Shown: positions 25,189 to 34,448 of the stretch, piece by piece
How positions within the stretch are numbered: position 1 is the stretch's first letter
Layout: each line of letters opens with the position of its first letter
Assembly (NCBI RefSeq): GCF_008801915.1
Contig: NZ_VZOV01000014.1
Location: 1-64,000 of the forward strand
Source of the DNA: Cupriavidus gilardii
GTDB taxonomy: Bacteria; Pseudomonadota; Gammaproteobacteria; Burkholderiales; Burkholderiaceae
Length of the DNA stretch: 64,000 nt
Direction of reading: 5' to 3'
The notes under the pieces: model-generated
The model's database searches: none
What the model was told of the DNA's origin: nothing
Seen by the model: only the letters and a program-made list of their open reading frames with translations
Made by a program: the position numbers and the translations under genes

Positions 25189-25683
25189 ATGCATCTGGAA
25201 GGCTCCTGTCATTGCGGCGCGGTGCATTTCAGCGTCGAGTCGTCTTCGTATTACCCGTTCATGCATTGCCATTGCTCGATCTGCCGCAAGACGGCGGGGT
25301 CGGGCGGTTATGCGATCAATCTGGGCGCCGACGCCGACACGCTGCGCGTACGGGGCCGCAAGCATCTGGGCATCTATCACGCCGTGATGCGTGAGCCAGG
25401 CAAGCGCGCGACTCGCTCGCCGGCATCGCGCCATTTCTGCCTGAAGTGCGGCAGCCCGCTGTGGCTGTGGGATCCGCGCTGGCCGGAGCTGGTCCATCCG
25501 CATGCGTCGGCGATCGATACCCCGCTGCCGCGGCCGCCCGAGGTCGTCGAGGCGGCGCTGGACTATGCGGCGCCCTGGGTCGACGTGCCGCGCGGCAAGG
25601 GCCATGTCCATTGCGGCCAATGGCCCGAGGAATCGCTGGCGCAATGGCATGCCCGCCATGGTCTCGGCGACGGCCAGCGTTGA
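25189..25683 (+). CDS. GFA-family zinc protein (second copy)
   Basis: A 164-residue GFA/CENP-V-fold protein. Zinc-site cysteines appear in GSCHCGAVHFSV, HCHCSICRKTAG and HFCLKCGSPLW. It is longer than the GFA protein at 10008 and has an extra C-terminal part (HVHCGQWPEESLAQWHARHG). A second zinc contribution from HVHC is possible. Most family members have no tested reaction. The start has a weak ribosome site (GATGAGG). Confidence 0.87.
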   Translation: MHLEGSCHCGAVHFSVESSSYYPFMHCHCSICRKTAGSGGYAINLGADADTLRVRGRKHLGIYHAVMREPGKRATRSPASRHFCLKCGSPLWLWDPRWPELVHPHASAIDTPLPRPPEVVEAALDYAAPWVDVPRGKGHVHCGQWPEESLAQWHARHGLGDGQR

Positions 25684-25938
25684 ACCCTGAACACCCTCCC
25701 GCAAGGGCCGTCATGCGGCCCGCTCTTCACACCGTTTCGGCATCGCATATAACTGATTCAGAAGGGCGGCGCCGCTGCGCGCCGCCAAAAAATTTGGGGG
25801 GACGGGCTCTTGAAGGTCACACAGCCGCCCCTATTTTGGCGTCGGCCCGTCTTCTCTGGAACGGCACCCGCGCCGCGTCGGCCATCGCGGCCACGCGGCT
25901 TCCGGACAGTCAACTTCGCTTGAAGAGGAGGTTTGCTG

Positions 25939-27057
25939 ATGAAGATTGCCCAGATCGCCCCGCTTGCCGAGCGTTGCCCGCCCAAGCTCTACGGCGGCAC
26001 CGAGCGCATCGTGTCCTATCTGACCGAAGAGCTGGTCCGCCAGGGTCACGACGTGACCCTGTTCGCCAGCGGCGACTCCAGGACCGCCGCGAAGCTGGTA
26101 CGCGGCTCCGACATCGCGCTACGGCTCGATCCCCGGGTGAAAGACCCGATTCCCTATCACATCATGATGCTGGACGAGGTCCGTCGGCGTGCCGATGACT
26201 TCGACGTGCTGCACTTCCACATCGATCTGCTGCATTTCCCGCTGATCCGCGATATTGCCGAGCGCACCGTCACGACGCTGCATGGCCGGCTCGACCTGCC
26301 CGATCTGGTTCCCTTCTATCGTGCATTTCCCGAATTCCCGCTGGTGTCGATCTCCGACGACCAGCGCCGGCCGATGCCGCCCGTCAACTGGGTCGGCACG
26401 GTGCACCATGGCCTGCCGCGCGACCTGTTGCCGTTCAGTGCCGAGCCCAAGGGCGGCTATCTGGCCTTCCTCGGCCGCATCTCGCCGGAAAAGCGGCCCG
26501 ACCGGGCGATCGAAATCGCCGCGCGCACCGGCATGCCGCTGAAGATCGCCGCCAAGATCGACAAGGCCGACCAGGCCTATTGGGACGAGGTCATCGCGCC
26601 GATGATCGCCGCGCATCCGAAGGTCAAGTTCATCGGCGAAATCAACGAGCACCAGAAGGCCGAATTCCTGGGCAATGCGCGCGCGCTGCTGTTCCCGATC
26701 GATTGGCCGGAGCCGTTCGGCCTGGTGATGATCGAGGCGATGGCCTGCGGCACACCGGTGATCGCCTATCGCTGCGGCTCGGTGCCCGAAGTCATCGACG
26801 AAGGCGTGACCGGCTTTATCGTCGACGACATCGAGCAGGCGGCGGAAGCGGTCGGACGCATCGACGAACTGGACCGAGGCCGGATCCGCGCCACCTTCGA
26901 GCGCCGCTTCACCGTGGAACAAATGGCGCAGCGGTATGTCGAGATCTATCGCAGCCTGGCCGACCTGAACGCCGGTGCGCTGCTGCGCCGTGCCATGGGT
27001 GCAACGGTGGGCGGCGCGATCGGCAGCGATCGCGTCGGTCTGCGCGCCCTCGCCTGA
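25939..27057 (+). CDS. family 4 glycosyltransferase
   Basis: A 372-residue GT-B glycosyltransferase (GT4). The N-terminal half has the acceptor-side motif PPKLYGGTERIVSYL, and the C-terminal half the donor site: LAFLGRISPEKRPDRAIEIA and DWPEPFGLVMIEAMACGTPVIAYRCGSVPE split by the usual E-x7-E pattern. AGAGGAGG precedes ATG 25939. It is followed within 20 bp by a debranching-type enzyme. The two together suggest synthesis or remodelling of an alpha-glucan or a compatible glycoside, but neither substrate is shown. Confidence 0.88.
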   Translation: MKIAQIAPLAERCPPKLYGGTERIVSYLTEELVRQGHDVTLFASGDSRTAAKLVRGSDIALRLDPRVKDPIPYHIMMLDEVRRRADDFDVLHFHIDLLHFPLIRDIAERTVTTLHGRLDLPDLVPFYRAFPEFPLVSISDDQRRPMPPVNWVGTVHHGLPRDLLPFSAEPKGGYLAFLGRISPEKRPDRAIEIAARTGMPLKIAAKIDKADQAYWDEVIAPMIAAHPKVKFIGEINEHQKAEFLGNARALLFPIDWPEPFGLVMIEAMACGTPVIAYRCGSVPEVIDEGVTGFIVDDIEQAAEAVGRIDELDRGRIRATFERRFTVEQMAQRYVEIYRSLADLNAGALLRRAMGATVGGAIGSDRVGLRALA

Positions 27058-27076
27058 ACCGCAAAGGATCGCGACG

Positions 27077-29293
27077 ATGCCAACCGCCAGCACTGTTGCC
27101 GCTACCCACGCGCCGGCGCCCAGCGGGCCCGGCGGTACCCAGCTCGCCCAGTTCTTCATCCCGGCCGCCGCGTCTCTGCAAGAGCGAAGGCCGCGCACGC
27201 TCAAGCATGGCGACACCTTCGCGGTGTTCGACCACAATGGCGATGCGCTGTCCGGTCCCGGCAGTCCCGAGGGCGTGTTCCATCGGGATTGCCGCCACCT
27301 GTCGCACCTGTTCCTGTCGATCGATGGCGCGCGGCCGATGCTGCTGTCGTCGACGCTGCGCGACGACAACGCGACGCTGACCTGCGACCTGACCAATCCC
27401 GATCTGTTCGATGGCGATGGCCAATTGACAGTCGAACACGACGTGCTGCATCTGCGCCGCTCGCGCTTCCTGTGGAATGCGACGTGCTACGAGCGGCTGC
27501 TGATCCGCAACTTCGACGATAAGCCGCGCCGCATCCAGCTCGAACTGGCGTTTGCCGCGGACTTCGCCGACCTGTTCGAAGTCCGCGGCTCGAAGCGCGA
27601 ACGCCGCGGTGAACACCACCCGCCCCGCATCACGAACAATCGGGTCATTCTCGGCTATACCGGATTGGACCAGCAGAGCCGGCACACCGCGCTGCTGTTC
27701 GATCCGGCGCCGACCCGGCTGAGCGGCAATTGCGCCAGGTTCACGATGGAGCTGCAGCCGAAGGAGGCACGGCTGCTGTTCGTCGAGATCCGCTGCGGCA
27801 TCGGCGAGATTCCGCAGCAGACGCGCTGCACGTTCTTCAGCGCGCTGCGCGATGCCCGGCGGGCCCTGCGCAACTCGGCCTCGCGCGCGGCGTCGATCGT
27901 CACGTCGAACGAGATCTTCAACGAGGCGGTCCGGCGCAGCGTGTCCGATCTGTACATGCTGATCACCGATACGCCGCAAGGTCCCTATCCCTACGCGGGC
28001 ATTCCGTGGTTCAGCACCGTGTTCGGCCGCGACGCGCTGATCACCGCGCTCGAGACGCTCTGGCTGGACCCCAATATCGCGCGCGGCGTGCTCGGCTATC
28101 TGGCGGCCAACCAGGCCACCGACAACGATGCCGCCGCCGATGCCGAGCCCGGCAAGATCCTGCACGAGGTGCGGCACGGCGAAATGGCCGAACTGGGCGA
28201 GGTGCCGTTCCGCCGCTACTACGGCAGCATCGACTCGACGCCGCTGTTCGTGATGCTGGCCGGCGCCTATCTGCATCGCACCGGAGACCTCGGCACGCTG
28301 CAGCGGCTGTGGCCGAACCTGGAGGCAGCCCTGCAGTGGATCGAGCGCTATGGCGACCGCGATGGCGACGGCTTCGTCGAGTACGGCAGGCGCACGACCG
28401 AAGGGCTGGTCAACCAGGGCTGGAAGGACAGTCAGGACTCGGTCTTCCATGCGGACGGCACGCTGGCCAAGGGTCCCATCGCGCTGGCCGAGGTCCAGGC
28501 TTACGTCTACGGCGCCTGGCAGGCCGGCGCCGACATCGCCGCGCAACTGGGCATGACCGAGCGTGCGACCCAATGCGCGGCGCGCGCCGAGGCGCTGCGC
28601 GCGGCGTTCGATGCGGAGTTCTTCGACGAGGCGCTTGGCACCTATGTGCTCGCGCTCGACGGCGACAAGCGCCCCTGCCGAGTGCGCACGTCGAATGCGG
28701 GTCATGCGCTGCTGACCGGCATCGCGTTTCCCGAACGCGCGCCCGCGGTGGTCCGCACGCTGATGTCGGGAACGTCGTTCTGCGGATGGGGCGTGCGTAC
28801 CGTCGCGTCGAACGAGGCGCGCTACAACCCGATGAGCTATCACAACGGCTCGGTCTGGCCGCACGACAATGCGCTGATCGCCGGAGGCATGGCGCGCTAC
28901 GGCTTCCATCGCGAGGCGGCACGGATTTTCGAGGGCCTGTTCGCGGCGTCCACCTATATCGACCTGCGGCGCCTGCCCGAGCTGTTCTGCGGCTTTCCGC
29001 GCCAGGGCACGCAGGGCCCGACCTTCTATCCGGTCGCCTGCATCCCGCAGGCCTGGGCCGCGGCCGCACCGCTGTACATGCTGCAGGCCAGCCTGGGGCT
29101 GGGCTTCGACACCGAACGCGTGCATATCACCTTCGACGAGCCGGCTCTGCCGGCTTTCCTCGACGAGGTGGTCTTCCGCAACCTCGCGGTCGGCGGGGGC
29201 TCGGCCGACGTCGCGCTGCGGCGCTCGGGCCGGCATGTCGTCGTGGACATGCTGGAGCGGCGCGGCCCGGTGCGGGTGTTGACGACGAATTGA
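27077..29293 (+). CDS. glycogen-debranching-type amylo-alpha-1,6-glucosidase
   Basis: A 738-residue protein with an N-terminal beta-rich domain of the GDE_N_bis type (DTFAVFDHNGDAL, GVFHRDCRHLSHLFLSIDG) and a C-terminal (alpha/alpha)6 glucosidase domain of the GDE_C/GH63-like type (IPWFSTVFGRDALITALE, QGWKDSQDS, YNPMSYHNGSVWPHDNALIAGG). Acidic residues in the FGRD and WKDS motifs are candidate catalytic or substrate residues. ATG 27077 has AAAGGATCG in front; the open frame upstream overlaps the glycosyltransferase. This type is common in stress-related operons with GT4 enzymes. Confidence 0.87.
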   Translation: MPTASTVAATHAPAPSGPGGTQLAQFFIPAAASLQERRPRTLKHGDTFAVFDHNGDALSGPGSPEGVFHRDCRHLSHLFLSIDGARPMLLSSTLRDDNATLTCDLTNPDLFDGDGQLTVEHDVLHLRRSRFLWNATCYERLLIRNFDDKPRRIQLELAFAADFADLFEVRGSKRERRGEHHPPRITNNRVILGYTGLDQQSRHTALLFDPAPTRLSGNCARFTMELQPKEARLLFVEIRCGIGEIPQQTRCTFFSALRDARRALRNSASRAASIVTSNEIFNEAVRRSVSDLYMLITDTPQGPYPYAGIPWFSTVFGRDALITALETLWLDPNIARGVLGYLAANQATDNDAAADAEPGKILHEVRHGEMAELGEVPFRRYYGSIDSTPLFVMLAGAYLHRTGDLGTLQRLWPNLEAALQWIERYGDRDGDGFVEYGRRTTEGLVNQGWKDSQDSVFHADGTLAKGPIALAEVQAYVYGAWQAGADIAAQLGMTERATQCAARAEALRAAFDAEFFDEALGTYVLALDGDKRPCRVRTSNAGHALLTGIAFPERAPAVVRTLMSGTSFCGWGVRTVASNEARYNPMSYHNGSVWPHDNALIAGGMARYGFHREAARIFEGLFAASTYIDLRRLPELFCGFPRQGTQGPTFYPVACIPQAWAAAAPLYMLQASLGLGFDTERVHITFDEPALPAFLDEVVFRNLAVGGGSADVALRRSGRHVVVDMLERRGPVRVLTTN

Positions 29294-29388
29294 GGCATAA
29301 AATGCCCGGTGGATTCGCGCGGCCAGGACAGTGTTCGCCCCGCGATGTCAGCCAATTTCGTGAACCGACCCGACAGGAGCCACCCGCC

Positions 29389-29793
29389 ATGACCCCGGTT
29401 TCCCACGCCAGCGTCCGCGCCGCCGGACCGAATTACCGGCACGAGATCATCACCGGCAAGCATCAGCTGGTGTCCGACGAACCGGCGAAGGCCGGCGGGC
29501 AGGATGCCGGGCCGGCTCCGTACGACTATGTGCTGACCGGGCTGGGCGCGTGCACCGCGATCACGCTGCGGATGTATGCGGACCGCAAGGGCTGGGACCT
29601 CGGCGATCTTCGCGTGGAGCTGACGCTGCTGAAGAACCGTGACGGCGATACGCGCATCGAGCGCACGCTGCACACGTCGGCGGCCTTGAGCGACGCGCAA
29701 TGGGAACGGTTGCTGGAAATCGCCGGCAAGACGCCAGTCACGCTTACACTGCAAGCCGGCGTGTCGATCGCGACCACCAGGGCAACAGCCTGA
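29389..29793 (+). CDS. OsmC-family protein
   Basis: A 134-residue OsmC-like protein. A family landmark is PYDYVLTGLGACTAITLRMYADRKGW, with the peroxidatic-type cysteine in GACTA. The second conserved cysteine expected in Ohr/OsmC enzymes near PVT is absent (reads KTPVTLTLQAG), as in the YhfA-like subgroup, so thiol peroxidase activity is uncertain. ACAGGAG precedes ATG 29389. A second OsmC protein is at 53010. Confidence 0.83.
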   Translation: MTPVSHASVRAAGPNYRHEIITGKHQLVSDEPAKAGGQDAGPAPYDYVLTGLGACTAITLRMYADRKGWDLGDLRVELTLLKNRDGDTRIERTLHTSAALSDAQWERLLEIAGKTPVTLTLQAGVSIATTRATA

Positions 29794-29833
29794 GTCCGCG
29801 CGGATCGGCAAACCCCGCGGCAGGCTGATCCCC

Positions 29834-30385
29834 GTGTCGATCCTGCGCAGGCGTTCGGGGTGGTTGTGGGTCGCTGTCTTCGCGGCAGCCGCCTGGTGGG
29901 CCTGGCCGCGCGTCCAGCCCGTGCTGGACCGCCTGTTCTACGGCATGCGCCTTGCCGCGATGCCAGCGCCCAAAGCGCTGCCGATACCGGTCGCCGGCGT
30001 ATCGGCCAACGCCTTGCGCGATACCTGGAATGCCGCGCGCTCGGGCGGCCGCCAGCATCAGGGCATCGACATCTTCGCGCCGCGCGGACGCGAAGTCGTA
30101 TCGGCGACCGAAGGCATCGTGTCCCGCGTCGGCACCAACAATCTCGGCGGCCAGGTCGTCTGGGTCATGGGACCGGGCCGGCAGATGCACTACTACGCCC
30201 ACCTCGACCGCTATGGCGAGATCGCGCCTGGCGATCGCGTCATGCCGGGCACCGTGCTCGGCTATGTCGGCAATACCGGCAACGCGCGCGGTACGCCGCC
30301 GCATCTGCACTACGGCATCTATACGCCGGCCGGCGCCATCAATCCCTACCCGCTGTTGACGGCGCGCATCGCCACGTCGAAGTAG
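29834..30385 (+). CDS. LytM-type M23 metallopeptidase, membrane-anchored
   Basis: A 183-residue protein with one N-terminal membrane segment (LWVAVFAAAAWWAW), so the catalytic part should face the periplasm. The M23 motifs are complete: HQGID (His75, Asp79) and HLHYG (His157, His159), which bind the catalytic zinc. Such enzymes cut peptide crosslinks of peptidoglycan or regulate amidases. The GTG start is weakly supported. It lies 41 bp after the OsmC gene. Confidence 0.83.
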   Translation: MSILRRRSGWLWVAVFAAAAWWAWPRVQPVLDRLFYGMRLAAMPAPKALPIPVAGVSANALRDTWNAARSGGRQHQGIDIFAPRGREVVSATEGIVSRVGTNNLGGQVVWVMGPGRQMHYYAHLDRYGEIAPGDRVMPGTVLGYVGNTGNARGTPPHLHYGIYTPAGAINPYPLLTARIATSK

Positions 30386-30443
30386 TCGCGGCGCGAGTGC
30401 GCCGAACCGAAGCACCCCATACTCCCAACTTGAGGAAGGAGCA

Positions 30444-31055
30444 ATGTCAGCACAAGACATGGTCCTGACGGGCCGCCATGCCGCCGCCCGCGGCGCCGAC
30501 AATACCGCCCGGTTGATCGTCTTCACCGGCGGCCCGGGCTCGGGCAAGAGCACGCTGATCGATGCGCTCGAGCAGCAAGGCTACGCCCGCTCGGAAGAAG
30601 CGGGCCGCGGCATCATCCAGGATCAGGTCGCGATCGACGGCCCCGCGTTGCCGTGGCGCGACCGGCAGGCCTTCGCCGAGGCGATGCTCGGCTGGGAACT
30701 GAGGTCCTATCGCATGGGGCAGCGGCAAGCGGGCCCGGTATTGTTCGATCGCGGCGTGCCGGACGTCATCGGCTATCTGCGGCTGTGCGAACTGCCGGTG
30801 CCGGAGCATCTGCTGCGGGCCGCCGCCGCGTTTCGCTATCGGCAACAGGTCTTCATCGCACCGCCCTGGCCGGAAATCTATCGGCAGGACGCCGAGCGCA
30901 AGCAATCGCTGGACGAAGCCGAGCGCACCTTTGATGCCGTCGCGCAGGCGTATCGCGATTGCGGTTATGCGCTGGTCGAGCTGCCGCGGGCCGACGTGGC
31001 TGCACGGGTGCGATTTGTTATCGAGCAGATCGGCGCCGCGCACGCGATCATTTGA
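30444..31055 (+). CDS. AAA_28-type P-loop ATPase
   Basis: A 203-residue nucleotide-binding protein. The Walker A motif is GGPGSGKST near residue 29, the Walker-B-like strand is PVLFDRGVPDVIGYL, and WPEIYRQDAERKQSLDEAERTF matches the C-terminal part of AAA_28 proteins. They resemble small-molecule or nucleotide kinases, but their role is unknown. AAGGAGC precedes the ATG. Its 3' end overlaps the convergent LysR gene by 8 bp. Confidence 0.83.
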   Translation: MSAQDMVLTGRHAAARGADNTARLIVFTGGPGSGKSTLIDALEQQGYARSEEAGRGIIQDQVAIDGPALPWRDRQAFAEAMLGWELRSYRMGQRQAGPVLFDRGVPDVIGYLRLCELPVPEHLLRAAAAFRYRQQVFIAPPWPEIYRQDAERKQSLDEAERTFDAVAQAYRDCGYALVELPRADVAARVRFVIEQIGAAHAII

Positions 31056-31980
31056 GTCCGCCGCCACGTTCCCACGGCGGAACATCGCCGAAGCGCTCGG
31101 CCAGGAAATCAACCAGTGCCCGCACACGGGGCGGCACCAGCCGTCTCTGCGGCATCACCGCATAGATGCCGGTGTCCGCGATCTGGTAGTCCGGCAACAC
31201 CTGCACCAGCTGGCCGGCCCGCAACATCGCGCAGACATGCCAGTACGAATGCAGCGCGATGCCGAGCCCGCCCAGCGCCGCGTCCGACAGCAATTCGCCG
31301 GTATTGGCCTCGATCCGGCCTCGTACCCGTACCGCGATCTCGCGGCCGTCGGGGTCCTCCAGCCGCCACAGGTCCTGCCGCCCCTGGCTTCCCACCAGCA
31401 CCAGGCATTCGTGCCGGGACAGGTCGTCGGGCGTGCGCGGCGTGCCATGACGGCGCAGATATTCCGGGGACGCGCACAGCAGCCGCCGATTGTTGGCGAG
31501 CTTGCGGGCCACCAGCGTCGAATCGTCGAGCGCACCGATGCGCACCGCCAGATCGAAGCCGGCGCTGACCAGATCCACCACGCGGTCGTCCAGATGGATG
31601 TTCAGCCGCAGTTGCGGATGCCGCGCCATGAATTCGGGCAACAACGGCGACAGGTACTGGCGGCCAAACGACGACGCCGTGGTCACCCGCAGCGTACCGG
31701 TGACCTCGCCACCGGCCCGGCGCAACGAACTGCCAAGCGCCTCCAGTTCCTCGACGAGCCCCCGGCCCTGCTCGGCAAGCGCCGCGCCTTCGGGCGTCGC
31801 GTGCAGCCTGCGGGTGGTCCGATGCAGCAGCCGCACGCCCAGATCCTGTTCCAGCCGCTTCAGGCGCTGGCTGGCCACGGCCACCGACAGATCGAGACTG
31901 CGCGCCGCTGCGCTGATCGAGCCCAGGTCCAGCACGCGCAGGAACAGCGCGATATCGCCGATACGGTCCATGATTATCAA
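31048..31980 (-). CDS. LysR-family regulator
   Basis: A 310-residue LysR regulator of the PcaR/DmlR-like subgroup: helix-turn-helix FLRVLDLGSISAAARSLDLSVAV and RLLHRTTRRLHATPEG, then an effector domain (GFDLAVRIGALDDSTLVARKL). It is divergent from an MFS transporter gene with an 88-bp gap. An inverted repeat TCAA-N7-TTGA at 31977-31991 close to its start could be an operator. Control of the neighbouring transporter is likely. ATG 31971 is an alternative start. Confidence 0.87.
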   Translation of the reverse strand: MIIMDRIGDIALFLRVLDLGSISAAARSLDLSVAVASQRLKRLEQDLGVRLLHRTTRRLHATPEGAALAEQGRGLVEELEALGSSLRRAGGEVTGTLRVTTASSFGRQYLSPLLPEFMARHPQLRLNIHLDDRVVDLVSAGFDLAVRIGALDDSTLVARKLANNRRLLCASPEYLRRHGTPRTPDDLSRHECLVLVGSQGRQDLWRLEDPDGREIAVRVRGRIEANTGELLSDAALGGLGIALHSYWHVCAMLRAGQLVQVLPDYQIADTGIYAVMPQRRLVPPRVRALVDFLAERFGDVPPWERGGGLK

Positions 31981-32068
31981 TCAAATATTGAAACTGATTC
32001 ATGATACCGCCGGTTTTTCAAAAAGATGGGGACGGGCAAACTGCGGGCCTTCCAATAGGAGAGTTGTC

Positions 32069-33328
32069 ATGGCCGCCCCGCCTACCGCCACCATCCCGCC
32101 CACTAACAACCCCACTGCGAAGCCTGCGCGCGCCGGCATGCCGCTGGCGCTCTACGCGCTGACCGCCGGCTCCTTCGGCATCGGCTGCGCCGAATTCGTG
32201 ATCATGGGCCTGCTGCTGCAGGTCAGCGCCGATCTGCACGTGTCCATTGCCTCGGCCGGCATGCTGGTGTCCGGCTACGCGTTCGGCGTCGCCGCCGGCG
32301 CGCCGATCCTGACGCTGCTGACGCGGCGCATGCCGCGCAAGGCGGTGCTGCTGGCGCTGATGGTGATCTACACCGTCGGCAATGCGGCCTGCGCACTGGC
32401 GCCGGACTACACCACGCTGATGATCGCCCGCGTGATCACGTCGCTGACGCATGGCACCTTCTTTGGCGTCGGCGCCGTGGTGGCGACCGGGCTGGTGCCG
32501 GAAGACCGCCGCGCCTCGGCAATCTCGGTGATGTTCTCCGGCCTGACGCTGGCGACGCTGCTCGGCATGCCCGCCGGCGCCTGGCTCGGGCTGCATCTGG
32601 GCTGGCGTTCGACGTTCTGGGCGATGACGCTGATCGGGCTGGTATCGCTGGTGGTGATCGGCATGCTGGTCAAGGCCAGCCGCGACCACAGCGCGCCCGC
32701 CTCGCTGAAGGACGAACTGGCGACCATGGTGCGCCCGCAGGTGATGCTGGGCCTTGCCATGACGATCCTGCAGGCCATCGGCATCTTCGCGGTGATCACC
32801 TACGTGCAGCCGCTGCTGACGAAGGTGGCCGGCTATGGCGAGGCGGCGGTGTCGCCGATCCTGCTGCTGTTCGGCGCCGGCATGATCGTCGGCAACCTGC
32901 TCGGCGGCCGGCTGGCCGACCGCCGTCCGGTCGCCGCGGTGCTCGCCACGCTCACGTCGCTGGCCTCGGTGCTGGCGCTGATGACCTTCGCCATCCACAA
33001 CCAGTTCGCGGTGGTCGCCTTCGTCGGCATCCTGGGCATCGCCGCCTTCGCCACGGTGTCGCCGCTGCAACTGCGCGTGCTGCGGCACGCGCGCGGCCCG
33101 GGCCAGAATCTGGCATCGAGCTTCAACATCGCCGCCTTCAATCTCGGCAATGCACTTGGCGCCTGGCTCGGCGGCATGGTGATCGACCACGGACCGGGCC
33201 TGACCGCCCTGCCCTGGGTCGCCGCGCTGGCCCCGCTATCGGCACTGGCGGTCGCGGCCTGGAGCGTGCGGCTGGAGCGGACTCGTCCGTCGCTGCCTAC
33301 GGCTGCGGCGGGGGTCGAAGCTGGTTGA
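32069..33328 (+). CDS. MFS transporter (drug/arabinose efflux type)
   Basis: A 419-residue major facilitator protein with 12 predicted membrane segments, of the DHA1 group (YdhP/AraJ-like). The SFGIGCAEFVIMGLL opening, GMLVSGYAFGVAAGAP, and LTRRMPRKAVLLAL between TM2 and TM3 are typical. ALVLPEDRR-like segments appear as GLVPEDRRASAISVM. Substrates in the group include arabinose, drugs and small metabolites. AGGAGAG lies before ATG 32069. The gene is divergent from the LysR regulator that probably controls it. Confidence 0.88.
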   Translation: MAAPPTATIPPTNNPTAKPARAGMPLALYALTAGSFGIGCAEFVIMGLLLQVSADLHVSIASAGMLVSGYAFGVAAGAPILTLLTRRMPRKAVLLALMVIYTVGNAACALAPDYTTLMIARVITSLTHGTFFGVGAVVATGLVPEDRRASAISVMFSGLTLATLLGMPAGAWLGLHLGWRSTFWAMTLIGLVSLVVIGMLVKASRDHSAPASLKDELATMVRPQVMLGLAMTILQAIGIFAVITYVQPLLTKVAGYGEAAVSPILLLFGAGMIVGNLLGGRLADRRPVAAVLATLTSLASVLALMTFAIHNQFAVVAFVGILGIAAFATVSPLQLRVLRHARGPGQNLASSFNIAAFNLGNALGAWLGGMVIDHGPGLTALPWVAALAPLSALAVAAWSVRLERTRPSLPTAAAGVEAG

Positions 33329-33362
33329 TGGCACTGCAGAGTCGCCTCGGATCCTTGATGGC

Positions 33363-33803
33363 CTAGGAGAGCAATTCCGACTTCTCGGCATGCAGCCAGT
33401 GCAAGACGTCGCCAAGCAATGCCTTGCCTGCCTCGATGCATTCGACTACCAGTGCGGGAGGCAAGGTATCTCCGGAGTAGTCCGTGGCATTGCGCTGCTT
33501 GCGCAAGGTGTCCAGCACGATCAGTCGTTCAACCGGTAGTCCCATGGCCACTTGCAAGGCCTGGATCGCCGTACGATGATGCCCAGCGCGGCTAGTCAGC
33601 GTACGGTATCCGCAGGCATGCAACACAAGCATGGAGAGTTGCATGATCGCCTTGTAGGCGACATCGAAGCGGTTCTCGTTGCTCAGACCCTCGATATGGG
33701 CATCAGCGAGATTTCGCCTGACCGCAGCCAGAAGTCGCCTGATGTGCCTCCGATCCGGGACCACCACGTCGAGACTGATCCCCACCAAGTTCTGCAAGGA
33801 CAT
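33363..33803 (-). CDS. HEPN-domain protein (probable toxin of an MNT/HEPN pair)
   Basis: A 146-residue helical HEPN protein. The middle reads ENRFDVAYKAIMQLSMLVLHACGYR, and the expected catalytic site is LRKQRNATDYSG (about 100-110). In RNase-type HEPN proteins this region carries R-x4-6-H; here no His follows, only RNATDY. The start overlaps the nucleotidyltransferase gene by 101 bp, much more than usual. In characterised pairs the nucleotidyltransferase adds AMP to a Tyr at this motif to silence the HEPN RNase; Tyr109 is in place for this. Confidence 0.75.
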   Translation of the reverse strand: MSLQNLVGISLDVVVPDRRHIRRLLAAVRRNLADAHIEGLSNENRFDVAYKAIMQLSMLVLHACGYRTLTSRAGHHRTAIQALQVAMGLPVERLIVLDTLRKQRNATDYSGDTLPPALVVECIEAGKALLGDVLHWLHAEKSELLS

Positions 33804-34152
33804 GCTCGCTTCCGATCAGGAACAACTTCGGCCTGGTCAGCACGTCGGAGAGAAAGGGATCACGCTCGCTTACCCGGGTCCGCCATGCCCGCGCTGTCAA
33901 TACCACCGGATTGACATCACGACCGAGCGTACCTTCGACCGGATAGAAAAGTCGTACGACTTCTCTGAAATCGATGTCGCCGACGATGAAGACGTCGACA
34001 TCGCTGCCAGGAGCCGCAGCACCGCGTGCCAACGAGCCGAATACAAAGGCGGCATCGATGGCGTCGTGGCAGCGGCCGAGAGCGCCTAGCAGGGCGACAC
34101 GCATCGCCTGCTGGGCTGCGATCGAGCTGGTGGACGGTTCCATGGATGGCAT
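33703..34152 (-). CDS. MNT-type nucleotidyltransferase (probable antitoxin)
   Basis: A 149-residue minimal nucleotidyltransferase. The core FVFGSLARGAAAPGSDVDVFIVGD has the G-S-x10-D-x-D active site intact, and RDVNPVVLTARAW contains the likely third acidic position nearby. Start choice is uncertain: ATG 34152 is used, with 34143 and 34200 possible. It is upstream of, and overlaps, the HEPN gene. The locus is less GC-rich than its surroundings and sits between ordinary chromosomal genes, so it may have been acquired. Confidence 0.75.
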   Translation of the reverse strand: MPSMEPSTSSIAAQQAMRVALLGALGRCHDAIDAAFVFGSLARGAAAPGSDVDVFIVGDIDFREVVRLFYPVEGTLGRDVNPVVLTARAWRTRVSERDPFLSDVLTRPKLFLIGSEHVLAELGGDQSRRGGPGSEAHQATSGCGQAKSR

Positions 34153-34235
34153 GTCGGATACGATTGTAGTTCTCGCCGACTCACCCGAACAGTTCGACAA
34201 GCGTTCCCATCCCGGCCGAACTGCTCGCAGCCGCC

Positions 34236-34448
34236 ATGCAACCCGAAGACCTCCAACTCCTCGTCACCCGCACCATGCCGTTCGGCAAATACAAGGGCCG
34301 GCTGATCGCCGACCTGCCGGGCAACTACCTGAACTGGTTTGCGCGCGAAGGATTTCCGCCCGGCGAAATCGGGCGGCTGCTGGCGTTGATGCAGGAGCTC
34401 GACCACAACGGCCTGTCGCATCTGCTTGCGCCGCTGCGCAAGCGCTAG
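34236..34448 (+). CDS. DUF3820 protein
   Basis: A 70-residue protein that matches DUF3820: TMPFGKYKGRLIADLPGNYLNWFAREGFP. The same FGKYKG..L.DLP..YL.W module occurs at the ends of exonucleases and other nucleic acid enzymes, so binding to nucleic acid is possible. It overlaps the convergent cation transporter gene by 4 bp. The function is unknown. Confidence 0.8.
   Translation: MQPEDLQLLVTRTMPFGKYKGRLIADLPGNYLNWFAREGFPPGEIGRLLALMQELDHNGLSHLLAPLRKR

Noticed and set aside
26909..29236. 775-residue minus-strand open frame
   Set aside because: Antisense to the glycosyltransferase end and the debranching-type enzyme, both with clear family motifs.
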